Source of the DNA: Polyporus tsugae
Taxonomy: Eukaryota; Basidiomycota; Agaricomycetes; Polyporales; Polyporaceae
Direction: 5' to 3'
DNA length: 64,000 nucleotides
Assembly: GCA_024305745.1 (NCBI GenBank)
Contig: JAHRBS010000013.1
Location: 1,984,001-2,048,000 of the forward strand
Positions 1 to 8,846 of this stretch are shown here, in pieces. The notes under the pieces are model-generated. The model was not told where the DNA came from and did not search any database. It saw only the letters and a list, made by a program, of their open reading frames with translations. The translations under genes and the position numbers were made by a program. Positions within the stretch are counted from its first letter, which is position 1. The number at the start of each line of letters is the position of its first letter.

Positions 1-2
1 AC

Positions 3-3000
3 CAGGCGCCAAAGCGCAACAAGCGTGGAGGTGGAGGAGGCGTGTCCGCAAATGCCGCCACCGAGTCGTCCGAGCATGCTTTTGCCATCACCGTCGACAG
101 TGTCGCGCTCGCAAGCGCCACTCAGAGTGGAGACAAGGTCGAGATCTTCGATAGCGGTGCCACCCGTCACATCTCGCCATATCGAGACGAGTTCATCACA
201 TACGAGGAACTTCAGCCTGCTCATCCGATCACCGCCACCGACGGACACACCTTTATGGCCGTTGTTGAAGGGCAAGTCCGCATGACGTTACCAAACGGTG
301 ACTCGAGCACTGTCGTCACGCTCGAGCGAGTCTTGCACGCACCCGACATCGCGTTCTCTCTGATCTCGATCCCGCAAGCCGATAACGCGGGCTACTCCAC
401 GATCTTCAAAAACGGCGAGTGTCGGCTCTTCCAACGTAGCTCCGGGGAGACCGTCGGGCGGATCCCGTCAGTCAACGGGCTGTATCAGGTCCACCGTCCA
501 GACGTTGCCGCTGCTGCTGTCATCGGCCGTGGTGCTGAAACCGAGATGTCAGCTCTCGAGTTCCACCGCTGCATGGGGCACATCTCCCCCGCTGTTGCAA
601 AGAAGATGGTCGAGGAGGGCCGAGTTCTCGGTGTGAAGCTCAAGGGAGGCTCCACCGATGAGACTTGTGATGCGTGTATCCAGGCGAAGATCACGCGCAC
701 GCCCGTCCCGAAGGAACACACAAGTGAGCTTGCGAAGTGCTACGGGGAGTGCTTCCATGCCGACACCTGGGCCGCCGGTTGCACTTCTCTTGGAGGGATG
801 AAGTATGCCGTGATGTTCACTGACGACTGCACGCGGTGGACTCACACCATCCCTGAGAAGGAGAAGAACCAGGCCTTCCCAGCATACAAGGAACTCGACG
901 CGGAGGTTGAGACGCAGGAGGGTCGCAAAATCAAGGTGCTGCACGCCAATAACGGCGGGGAGTTTAAGAGCATCGAGTTCGAAAGCTACATCAAGTCGCG
1001 CAGTGGACATCTTGACACAACCGTCCACAACACTCCAGAACAAAATGGTGTCGCAGAACGCACGAACCGCACGCTTGCTGAACACGCTCGAGCCATGCTT
1101 ATAGACTCAGGCCTTCCCCAGTACCTCTGGCCCTACGCTCTTCTCCACTCAACCTGGCTCAAGAACCGCACCTCGACGCGCGTGCTCAATAGGAAGACGC
1201 CATATGAGGCACGTTTCGGTGAGAAGCCCGACCTCCGAGGCCTCAAGCCATTTGGCGCGAAGGTCTGGGTGCGTCTCGAGCACGCGCCGAAGATGCAGCC
1301 CAAGGCCATTGAGGGCTGCTTCGTTGGCTACGCCGCAAATGAGAAGGGCTACCTGGTCTATTGGCCCGGCCGTAACAAGGTCTCAACTGAGCGAAACATT
1401 TGTTTTGTCGTCGAGCCTGAGCCTCTGGTTGCAGTCGAGGACGTCCAGCCCGAGGGGGCGAGGAAGGAAGTCAGTCAGCCCGCCTCATCTGCTCCCGAGA
1501 TGTCTCCGACCATGCAGTCTGAACCAACATCTGCGCCGTCCGATTCCGCCGAGAACGCCCCTGCCCAATCCTCCAAGACGTCCCAAGCCATCAAAAACTC
1601 ACCCAAAACTGATGCTCCGCCCACTGCTGTCCCGTCCGACTCTCTGTCCTCTCCCCCTCCATCTCCTATCTGCCCGAGTGCCACGGTCGAAGATGTGCCA
1701 GACGAGGATGTCGAGGAGCCGGCACCATTAGGACGCGGTCACCGTATCAAGAAGCCGTCCGCCACGATGCGTCGTTTGGCTGCTGGCGAGGGCACGGTGA
1801 ACGGACGTCGAGGGGGCGTGTCCAAGTACCCGAGAGGCTTGCAGCCCGGGAACTTGATGGGTGCAGCCGCAATAGTCGAGGATGACGAGTGGTGGGATAT
1901 GCCAGAGCTAGAGGATGCAAGGCCAGACCAGCCAGAGAGCCAGAGAGAGGAAGAGGACGAGTGGATCATGGCGAACGCGATCCAAGCAGGACAGGACCCG
2001 AGGACACTCAAAGAGGCGCGCCAGTCACCTGATTGGCTGCAGTGGCAGCGCGCCATCGACGCTGAGTACGAGAATCTCCGCCACCACAACGTCTTCGAGC
2101 TCGTCGAGCTACCCTCTGATGCCAACGTTGTTGGTAGCAAACTCATTTTCCGAGCCAAGCACGACGCGGAAGGAGCCATCTCAGGTTTCAAGGCCCGTCT
2201 TGTGGTGCAAGGCTTCACCCAGGTCCCCGGCAGGGACTACCACGACGATGACACATTTGCGCCAGTATCTCGCCTCTCCTCCATCTGTACCATCCTCTCG
2301 CTCTCCGCTCGCCACAACTGGGACATACGCCAGATGGACGTCAAGTCCGCGTACCTCAACGGCCAGCTCAATGAAACCATCTATATGCGCCAGCCCCCTG
2401 GGTTTTCGCCACCCGAGCAAGCCCACCTCGTCTGCCGCCTCAAGAAGACCCTGTACGGGCTCAAGCAGGCTGGACGTGGCTGGTACAAAACGCTCTGCGG
2501 AGCTACGTCGGAAATGGGGCTCACCAGGTGCGTCGCTGATCACGCTGTCTTTTACAAGCGTGAGGGCGAATCTGTCATCATCGTTGCGGCATCAGTCGAC
2601 GACCTCACAATCGCCGGTACAACCGATCTTGTCGAGGCCTTCGCTATGGACATCAAGAAACATTTCGAGATGTCTGACCTCGGGGACCTGCACTGGATCC
2701 TCGGGATTGAGGTTCGCCGCGACCGCACAGCCCACACCATTGCCATCTCACAATGCTCCTACATCGACACCATCGTCTCGCACTTCAACCTTGAAGACGC
2801 ATCCCCCCTTTCCATCCCTCTACAACCCGGCTCTCCTCTCGGGCAACACCAGTCCCCGTCCACTCCATGCCAATTCGAAGACATGCGCGACGTCCCCTAC
2901 CGCGAGGCCGTCGGCTCTCTCATGTACGCCGCGATGGGCACACGCCCGGACGTGACATTCGCCGTGACTGCGCTCTTGCAGTTCATGCAAAACCCCGGTC

Positions 3001-3563
3001 GCGCTCACTGGGACGCCCTCAAGCGCGTCCTCCGATACCTCAAGGGCATGCGTGAGCTCTGGCTCGTCTATGGCGACAACCACGATGGCTTGCGCGGCTT
3101 CTCCGACGCCAACTGGGGCTCCTCGACGGAGCACCGGCACTCCATTTCCGGCTACGTCTTCACGCTCGACGGCGGCGCCATCTCCTGGTCATCCAAGAAG
3201 CAAAATGTTGTCGCGCTCTCTAGCATGGAAGCGGAGTACATCGCTCTGATGCACACCACAAAGGAAGCCATGTGGCTCCGGTACGTCCTCGCCGATGTCC
3301 TCCATCCCAATCTCTCTTCCTTCCCTGTTCATCTCTGCTCCGACAACCGCTCCGCCATCGCGCTCGCCAAGGACAACGCCTTCCATCCCCGCACCAAGCA
3401 TATCGACATCCGCTACCACTTCATCCGCGAGGCTGTCGACAACCGCAACATTGTACTCGAGCACCGCCGCACTGAGGATATGCCTGCAGACCTCTTCACC
3501 AAGGCACTGCCGCGCGCGAAGCTCGAGCACCTGTTGCGGCTCTTTGGTCTTCGTCCGCTTTGA
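3..3563 (+). CDS. Copia-type Gag-Pol polyprotein, 5'-truncated by the window edge
   Basis: The frame is open from the first complete codon at base 3; there is no true ATG start in the window, and GTG at 42 is just an internal codon. Visible motifs in order are: aspartic protease DSGAT at 150; GAG-pre-integrase HHCC finger (H-x3-H then C-x2-C, roughly 560-690); integrase core with D at 762-764, an Asn at 948-950 where the family has the second catalytic Asp, and E at 1056-1058; RVT_2 reverse transcriptase with KSAYLNG, LYGLKQAGRGWY and SVDDL (Ser replaces the usual Tyr before VDD); and a Copia RNase H with GFSDANWG, SSMEAEYIAL and RTKHIDIRYHF. A Pro/Ser-rich linker lies between integrase and RT. 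It would make the element's DNA copy and integrate it, but the integrase looks catalytically impaired. Confidence 0.95.
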   Translation, partial: QAPKRNKRGGGGGVSANAATESSEHAFAITVDSVALASATQSGDKVEIFDSGATRHISPYRDEFITYEELQPAHPITATDGHTFMAVVEGQVRMTLPNGDSSTVVTLERVLHAPDIAFSLISIPQADNAGYSTIFKNGECRLFQRSSGETVGRIPSVNGLYQVHRPDVAAAAVIGRGAETEMSALEFHRCMGHISPAVAKKMVEEGRVLGVKLKGGSTDETCDACIQAKITRTPVPKEHTSELAKCYGECFHADTWAAGCTSLGGMKYAVMFTDDCTRWTHTIPEKEKNQAFPAYKELDAEVETQEGRKIKVLHANNGGEFKSIEFESYIKSRSGHLDTTVHNTPEQNGVAERTNRTLAEHARAMLIDSGLPQYLWPYALLHSTWLKNRTSTRVLNRKTPYEARFGEKPDLRGLKPFGAKVWVRLEHAPKMQPKAIEGCFVGYAANEKGYLVYWPGRNKVSTERNICFVVEPEPLVAVEDVQPEGARKEVSQPASSAPEMSPTMQSEPTSAPSDSAENAPAQSSKTSQAIKNSPKTDAPPTAVPSDSLSSPPPSPICPSATVEDVPDEDVEEPAPLGRGHRIKKPSATMRRLAAGEGTVNGRRGGVSKYPRGLQPGNLMGAAAIVEDDEWWDMPELEDARPDQPESQREEEDEWIMANAIQAGQDPRTLKEARQSPDWLQWQRAIDAEYENLRHHNVFELVELPSDANVVGSKLIFRAKHDAEGAISGFKARLVVQGFTQVPGRDYHDDDTFAPVSRLSSICTILSLSARHNWDIRQMDVKSAYLNGQLNETIYMRQPPGFSPPEQAHLVCRLKKTLYGLKQAGRGWYKTLCGATSEMGLTRCVADHAVFYKREGESVIIVAASVDDLTIAGTTDLVEAFAMDIKKHFEMSDLGDLHWILGIEVRRDRTAHTIAISQCSYIDTIVSHFNLEDASPLSIPLQPGSPLGQHQSPSTPCQFEDMRDVPYREAVGSLMYAAMGTRPDVTFAVTALLQFMQNPGRAHWDALKRVLRYLKGMRELWLVYGDNHDGLRGFSDANWGSSTEHRHSISGYVFTLDGGAISWSSKKQNVVALSSMEAEYIALMHTTKEAMWLRYVLADVLHPNLSSFPVHLCSDNRSAIALAKDNAFHPRTKHIDIRYHFIREAVDNRNIVLEHRRTEDMPADLFTKALPRAKLEHLLRLFGLRPL

Positions 3564-3570
3564 GGGGGCG

Positions 3571-4006
3571 TGTTGTATTCTGTATGTTGCCATATGTTTT
3601 TCTTTTTACTCTTTTACCTATATTTGTACCTGTCAAAACGCACGAGACCTCCCGCAGTGTCGCGTACCGTCTCCCGCCTCCCGCTCCTTCCACTTTCGTT
3701 AGCATTACTCTGAGACCTGCCTCTGATGTTATCAGCTGCGTTTCCGTACCATTCCGGACTCTTATACTCGAGGCTCTGCGTCCGCTCCCCTCATTATTTG
3801 TTTCCCCGAACGCTGAGGTGAGCTACCTGTCTGCACTGTACTGCCCGTCCGTTGTGCTCACGCTACATAGTAATTGTATCCTTTTTCTTACAGGTTAGCT
3901 CTGCTACGTACATTGTTCGTTTCCCCGAACGCTGAGTAATTGTATCCTTTTTCTTACAGACCTCGCCCGGCGCTCGAACCGTAAAAAACATCACACGGAC
4001 ACAACA
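3571..4006 (+). repeat. 3' long terminal repeat of the Copia element
   Basis: It starts TGTTGT right after a G-rich purine tract (GAGGGGG at 3562-3568) that overlaps the polyprotein stop codon, as expected for a polypurine tract. It ends ACAACA at 4001-4006, the inverse of the start. The length would be 436 bp. Inside are a long pyrimidine-rich 5' part and an imperfect internal duplication (3800-3893 versus 3919-3959) described in the findings. The boundaries rest on the terminal inverted hexamer and polypurine tract, as the 5' LTR is not visible for comparison. Confidence 0.8.
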
Positions 4007-4543
4007 CCCTGCACGCTCCCACCGATGGAGCGCAGCGCGCTGATTGTCCACATCGACCGATACCTGCGCCCCCCCCCGCAGGCTCACCCCCACACGCGCG
4101 GGCCCAAGATGGGTAGAACGAAGAAAAATTGTCCCCACCCGCGGATGCCCGCTACAGGCATGGCCCAGGCGGACGAGCTTACAATTCCCGCGTCTGACGC
4201 GGAGGCTCTTCCCCCGGGACTACAATCGTCAGGCCGGCGGTAAGACGGAAAATTACCGACCGGCCTCCCCCACCACTCCTGGCCTCCGGCCGTGGTCCTA
4301 CCTGTGCACAAGCACATGCGTCAACCAAACGTAGGATAGCAGGTAAACGCTGCTTTAGTTACATTGTCCCACATGTCCTAGGTACTGCTATAATCCTGAG
4401 ATATTTAAAAAAAAAAAAAAAGACCACTACTCGAGCTCATCACGGCTCTCACGGCATCCCTCCTCTGCCTATCGACTGGAGCGGTCTCAACGCGACTAGC
4501 TTTGTCCCCTCTCCTACCGCCCTCTGCTCCCCGAACCCTCATC
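4007..4543. other. Intergenic, downstream flank of the LTR
   Basis: There is no supported gene. An A15 tract lies at 4407-4421, and CT-rich DNA follows up to the ATG at 4544, resembling a fungal promoter or start region. Confidence 0.6.
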
Positions 4544-4732
4544 ATGTCCCGCAAACGGAAGCGCGCTGAGAGCGAACCTCAACTTACCCCAAGTCCCGCC
4601 GGACGCTCAGCCTGTCTATCTGATGTCCCCGTTCCTGTTGTGCATACCTCCCGGCCCAACCACGATTCGGTCGTTGATGACGGCGGCCTCGCCCTGGTGC
4701 TCATCAGTATCGTAGGGGGAGAGACAAGATGA
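4544..4732 (+). CDS. Short hypothetical ORF (62 aa), possibly a decayed gene N-terminus
   Basis: The ATG follows a CT-rich leader and has a reasonable context. The product starts with a basic MSRKRKRAESEP stretch, then a Ser/Pro-rich part, and ends after a DDGGLALVL-like segment. Basidiomycete BTB/POZ proteins often begin with a basic Arg/Lys/Ser N-terminus followed by a DDGN-type start of the BTB fold. This could therefore be the first exon of such a gene whose remainder has been lost, but the resemblance is weak and no BTB core follows. It lies between the retrotransposon and the pRiA4b-like gene. It may equally be a chance ORF. Confidence 0.25.
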   Translation: MSRKRKRAESEPQLTPSPAGRSACLSDVPVPVVHTSRPNHDSVVDDGGLALVLISIVGGETR

Positions 4733-5232
4733 GTAATTTTCTACTTGATGATTTCCAGACTCCGAGGGACCTTTTGGGAATAACTATTCGATTTGTTCAC
4801 CTTGTGGATGGCGTTGAGTGCTCGCGGAAGGGCCCGTTCGAATAGTACTAGTGTCGGTGTTTGTACGAGGGACCGTTCAAATATTACGAGCCAGTATTAG
4901 TATTATACTATCTTACAGCTCAGTAGATCTGCGGAGAAGATATACCCCTGCTACAGATAGATCATATGCCAACGGAGTGTGCCCTCTTCCCATAGGTCGG
5001 AAGTTTCGATAACAAGCATCTTGGAGACATCAGATAATGACGAGGGAGATAGTGTTTCAGAAGTGCAGAGTCCCCACGCACCAGCCTGAGAGGCGCGACA
5101 CGTCGTGGTGTATAGATCTCGACGCGCTGTCGGAGATGAAATTATTGCTGACAAAGTCAGATTGGGGACCTTACGGTTCGAACGCTCAATTGGCTGCAGA
5201 CTAACTTAATGCTAGGTTGCATTGAATGTCCA
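4733..5232. other. Intergenic, nothing recognised
   Basis: AT-richer DNA with only short ORFs on both strands and no family similarity that I can see. It may contain the 3' untranslated region of the minus-strand gene ending at 5233. Confidence 0.5.
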
Positions 5233-6608
5233 TCACTCCTCGTCGGAGCTACCGTCGTCCTCATCGCTGGAATATTCCTCACCATCATCCTCGGATGCAT
5301 TGGCTTGCGTCTGTTCGCGCTCCTGCCTCCGTCTCTCCTTCTCTTGAGCTGTGGCTTGCCGGCGGGCCCGCTCTTCTTCAACGTTGAACACTGCAAGCTC
5401 CGTTTTCCGGGCCACAGAGCCAACCTCGCCCTTGAGGTACCGCTCGAATACGTCAGGAAGGAAGAGCATGTTTGAGACCTTCTTCTTATTTCCACCAAGC
5501 TCCTGCCGAGGATATAGTCTATCAGCACGAGCATCGCAGGGGTCGAAAATGGGAACTTACGCCGTTGGAGCTGTGCGCATCCTCAACCGGTGCCTACCGA
5601 GTCGTTAGCGCAATGGTAAGTAAGATGGGTACGAAGTGCAGGCTTACCCCTCCCTTGGCCACAGTGACGATGGGTCTGTTGGTGGGGAGATTGGTTTTCC
5701 ACATGTACGAGTCGTCTTTGTCTGGTTCGACGGTAATGTGGACCTCCCAGCTCGCTGCCAATCCAAAGGCACTATCAGCACCCTGCCATGCACGTAAAGA
5801 TATAGCAAGCATGCTCACCACCAAGGTCATACTCGAACTTGATCGCGATCTCCTTGTTCCTGCACTCGCCGCCCGTCAAGTTATCCCTTTTCCTCGGCGC
5901 CCACAAATCCCCGAGCCGCACATCCTCGTCCCTCTTCTTCGGCACTACCAACTCGTCCCACAAAGCCTCCAAAGGATTGTTAGGGTTCACCGGCTCGTCT
6001 TCCTTCCGCGGCCCCACCTCCCAAGGGCCATATCGTACGGTCTTAGCGACGCGCATCGCCGGTTCGCGGTAGAACATGCCGTACTTGAAGTACCAGTTCC
6101 TCCACTCGTCGGGCTCCTCCCTGCACTTCGGCTCGGGGGGCGTCTTCCAGTACCGGTGCTTCTTCACCTCGCCCGTGCGCCCCGGCGAGGCCTACATGAT
6201 CGCGTTGGTGAGGACCTCGGCCTGGTGCGAGTGGTGGCCGGACCAGCCGAAGAGGAGGAGGATGAGGCGGTAGAGGTGCGCGAAGGTGAAGGTGAGCGGG
6301 ACGCGGACGGTGCGGTAGACGCCTTTGAAGCGGCAGAGCTGGAAGCGGAGCTGGATGATGTGTTCGCTGGGAGAGGGCATGGTCGAGGAGGGGTCGGGCT
6401 CCGGCTCCGGCGTGGGCGTGAGTTGGTACTCGTACAGAGGGCGAGGACGTTTTTGGACGGGGGGCTCCACCGAGCCTGAGGCTTGGCCGACGTCCTCGAG
6501 GGGACGCTTGGAAGAGCCCTGCAGGACGCTGTTGTGCTGGGCAGGTGGGGGCTGCGGAACATTGAGGTCGTTGTTGTTCAATACTGCAGGAGTGTAAGTG
6601 TACGACAT
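5233..6608 (-). pseudogene. pRiA4b ORF-3-like (IS1096-type) protein with an in-frame TAG
   Basis: Exons, 5' to 3': 6608-5819, 5754-5648, 5593-5561 (only 33 bp), 5502-5233; introns are 54-64 bp with clean GT-AG ends. The spliced frame is exactly 400 codons but carries one TAG at 6192-6194 (codon 139), after TNAIM and before ASPGRTGE. Both sides stay in frame and look conserved. The domain matches the PRiA4_ORF3 fold: IIQLRFQLCRFKGVYRTVRV, then LFGWSGHHSH, later FEYDLGASWEVHI and GGAPVEDAH. A Ser/Gln-rich N-terminus and an acidic DDGSSDEE C-terminus flank it. The family's molecular function is unknown. Three further introns and the intact frame suggest a recent nonsense mutation or a sequence error rather than old decay. 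It is divergent with URC4. Confidence 0.8.
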
Positions 6609-6950
6609 TGTTTATTCGATCTGGTATAAAAACTTGAATATTTGACAAGAAGTGCAGTGAGGGCACGAACATGGATAACTGTAGACCTGGTGAACTCACC
6701 GATAATTAAGAGGGCGAAGGTGTATGTTTTTACTAGTGGAGATTATGTAGGTGGGGGTGTCGCGAAGGAAGGGAGCGGGACATGCGCGATGGCCCCGCAT
6801 CCCCATGACATTACTGGTACTGTAAATAATTGTGCATCATGTCACGCGTCCGACACGTGATCGTGATGTCTGAGATGATCGCCTCGGATCCCAGCGATTC
6901 CGACCTCCTCGCTCCTGCCCTCACCGTCGTGTAACTTACTTATATCCACA
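6609..6950. promoter_or_regulatory. Shared upstream region between the divergent pRiA4b-like gene and URC4
   Basis: 342 bp between two ATGs facing away from each other, so it must hold both promoters. I see no clear TATA box at a convincing distance for URC4. An inverted pair, TCACGCGTCC and GACACGTGATCGTG, near 6840-6866 includes a CACGTG E-box. Confidence 0.4.
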
Positions 6951-8637
6951 ATGAACCTAGCCGCTTTTGATTCCCCATCTTCCACCGCCGCCTACCTTCG
7001 CACACTGCCCGCGATTCGCGAGAGATGCAGTCGCGTGCACGCCCTCGCCCAGGAGGGCAAGCTTGAGTACTTTGACTATCACCCGGAGAAGGAGCAAGAC
7101 GCAGCGGCCTTCTGCATAGAGCTAATCAGGGTACGTTGCCATCTTACTCTATTCTACTATAGGCTGCTAACCCGACGATAGCATGATTTTGGCTCGAACT
7201 TCTCGTCGGTAAGCACAGCACAGCATACTCTTTGCACCGAGCTGATCCCTGGCCATCTTCACAGATCCCGCCCCATGGGAGGTGGAGACACCTTGATGCA
7301 GGGCGTTCTCGAGTGGATCCCCTCATTGCACGGTGGAAGAGCACCCCTAATCCTCCTGATGTGAAAGAGACTTCCCGCCGGCTCATTGATATTTTCCTTG
7401 TATCCGTCTTGCTCGATGCGGGGGCCGGCAACTCGTGGTCTTTCAAGGAGCAGTCATCGGGTTTGAGTTTCTCGAGATCAGAAGGCCTCGGTGTCGCAAG
7501 TATTGCAATGTTCGAGCAAGGCCTCTTCTCCGGAGACTCGAGCAATCCGTATCAGGTCGATGGTCAGTCATCAAACATGTGTTATAGTATCAATGCTTCT
7601 ATCTATGATGTGCTCATGAAATCGTTGTAGCGAAGGGTCTGTCGAGCATCACCGCGTCCAAGGTCGCCTCGGCGATGCAAGTGTCCGACGCGAATCCTAT
7701 CGTCGGACTCGAGGGTCGATCTTCCCTGCTGGCGAATCTGAGCAAGGCTCTTCTCGCAAACACCACCTATTTCGGAGCCGCAGGTCGTCCTGGCCACATC
7801 GTTGGTGTGTATACCGCCCCCTACATGCAAAAAAATGATTATCTCTGACAACCCTCGATCGCTCCGCAGACTTCCTTGAATCCGAATCGATCGCGGATGG
7901 CGAGCTTCGGCGCGTACACATCTTTGCTCTCTGGACCGCCCTCGTCGAGGGTCTCGCCCCCATATGGCCCGCGACGCGGACAACGCTAGGCGGGGTCCCG
8001 CTCGGCGACGTTTGGCCGTGCGACGCGCTCAAGAAGCACAGCACGGGACCTTACAAGGAAGGCGACGAGTTGGTCCCCTTCCACAAACTGACCGGATGGA
8101 TCACGTACAGCCTTGTCGAACCCCTCGAGAAGGTGCTGGGATGGAAGTTCGAAGGTATCGAGTATATGACCGGTTTACCCGAATATAGGAATGGTACGGT
8201 CATCTTCCTGCTTTCGCGTTGTCGACCGATCAATTGATCTGCTTGATAGGTGGTTTGCTCGTCGACCTCGGTGTACTTTCCATTCGGTCTGGAGCGCTTG
8301 ACGCCTCGCTATACGATCCTGGCACAGGGCTACCAAAGCTGCCTCCGTCGCACCCTGCGATAATCGAGTGGAGAGCAATGACAGTGATTGAACTGTGTGT
8401 CTTTTTGTCGCTGACAACAGTGTCATACCTAACTCCGTGTTTCGCTGGTTGGCTCCGCCTAGGGACCGCATTGCCGACGAAATACGGAAACAACTTGGGT
8501 TGTCAGTCGAGGACCTTTCGCTTGCCCAGATTCTGGAGAGCGCAACATGGAAAGGCGGCCGCGAAATCGCGAAGCGAAAGCGTCCTGCGACCGGTGGCCC
8601 TCCCATCGAAATTGAGAGTGATGGCACGGTGTTTTGA
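6951..8637 (+). CDS. URC4: Uracil catabolism protein 4 (URC4/Urg3, DUF1688 family)
   Basis: Exons: 6951-7130, 7182-7208 (27 bp), 7265-7562, 7631-7804, 7870-8193, 8250-8394, 8463-8637, giving 440 aa, the usual size for the family. Recognisable blocks are the N-terminal AAYLRTLPAIRERC, IPPHGRWRHLDAG, the GNSWSF and GLGVASIAMFEQGLFS region, HIFALWTALVEGLAPIWP, and the C-terminal EWRAMTVIELDRIADEIR and ATGGPPIEIESDGTVF. Fungal URC4 is needed for the URC pathway that uses uracil as nitrogen source; its exact biochemical step is not settled. The last intron (8395-8462) is needed to join ...VIEL to DRIADEIR; reading through would break the conserved C-terminus. No other URC gene lies nearby. Confidence 0.92.
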
Positions 8638-8846
8638 AGTCATGGACAAGTAGTTGGTACCACAATCAATTGTACAGTATGTTCCATCGGCGATTCGGCC
8701 AGCACGTATTCTCCCCGGATCCCATCTCATTGTGAAAGATGAACCTCCATGCTCAAGCAGTAGTATACAAGTAAGACATACAAATACAACATCGGTTCTT
8801 ACAACTTTGAAGGCTCGAGCGAAATTGTCCCCTCAAGCTGTAAGAG

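Larger units (their letters stand above)
1..4006 (+). mobile_element. Ty1/Copia LTR retrotransposon, 3' part (5' LTR and most of gag lie outside the window)
   Basis: The region holds the pol part of a Copia-type element in the usual order protease, integrase, reverse transcriptase, RNase H, followed directly by an LTR. The reading frame is open to the left edge, where it encodes a basic, Gly-rich stretch that looks like the end of Gag. The element has no stop or frameshift over about 3.5 kb, so it is fairly young. However, one integrase catalytic residue is substituted (see findings). The 3' LTR is bounded by TGTTGT and ACAACA. The target-site duplication cannot be checked because the left end is not in the window. 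Confidence 0.95.

Noticed and set aside
6167..6194. 28-bp GT-AG pair that would remove the TAG in the pRiA4b-like gene
   Set aside because: Too short for an intron here and its removal shifts the frame out of the conserved downstream sequence.
5472..6479. 335-codon plus-strand ORF
   Set aside because: Antisense to the pRiA4b-like gene, which has domain motifs and clean introns; the plus-strand product is Arg/Leu-rich composition shadow.
8395..8420. 26-bp GT-AG pair at the end of URC4 exon 6
   Set aside because: Keeps frame but leaves non-family residues; the 68-bp alternative ending at 8462 gives the conserved LDRIADEIR join.
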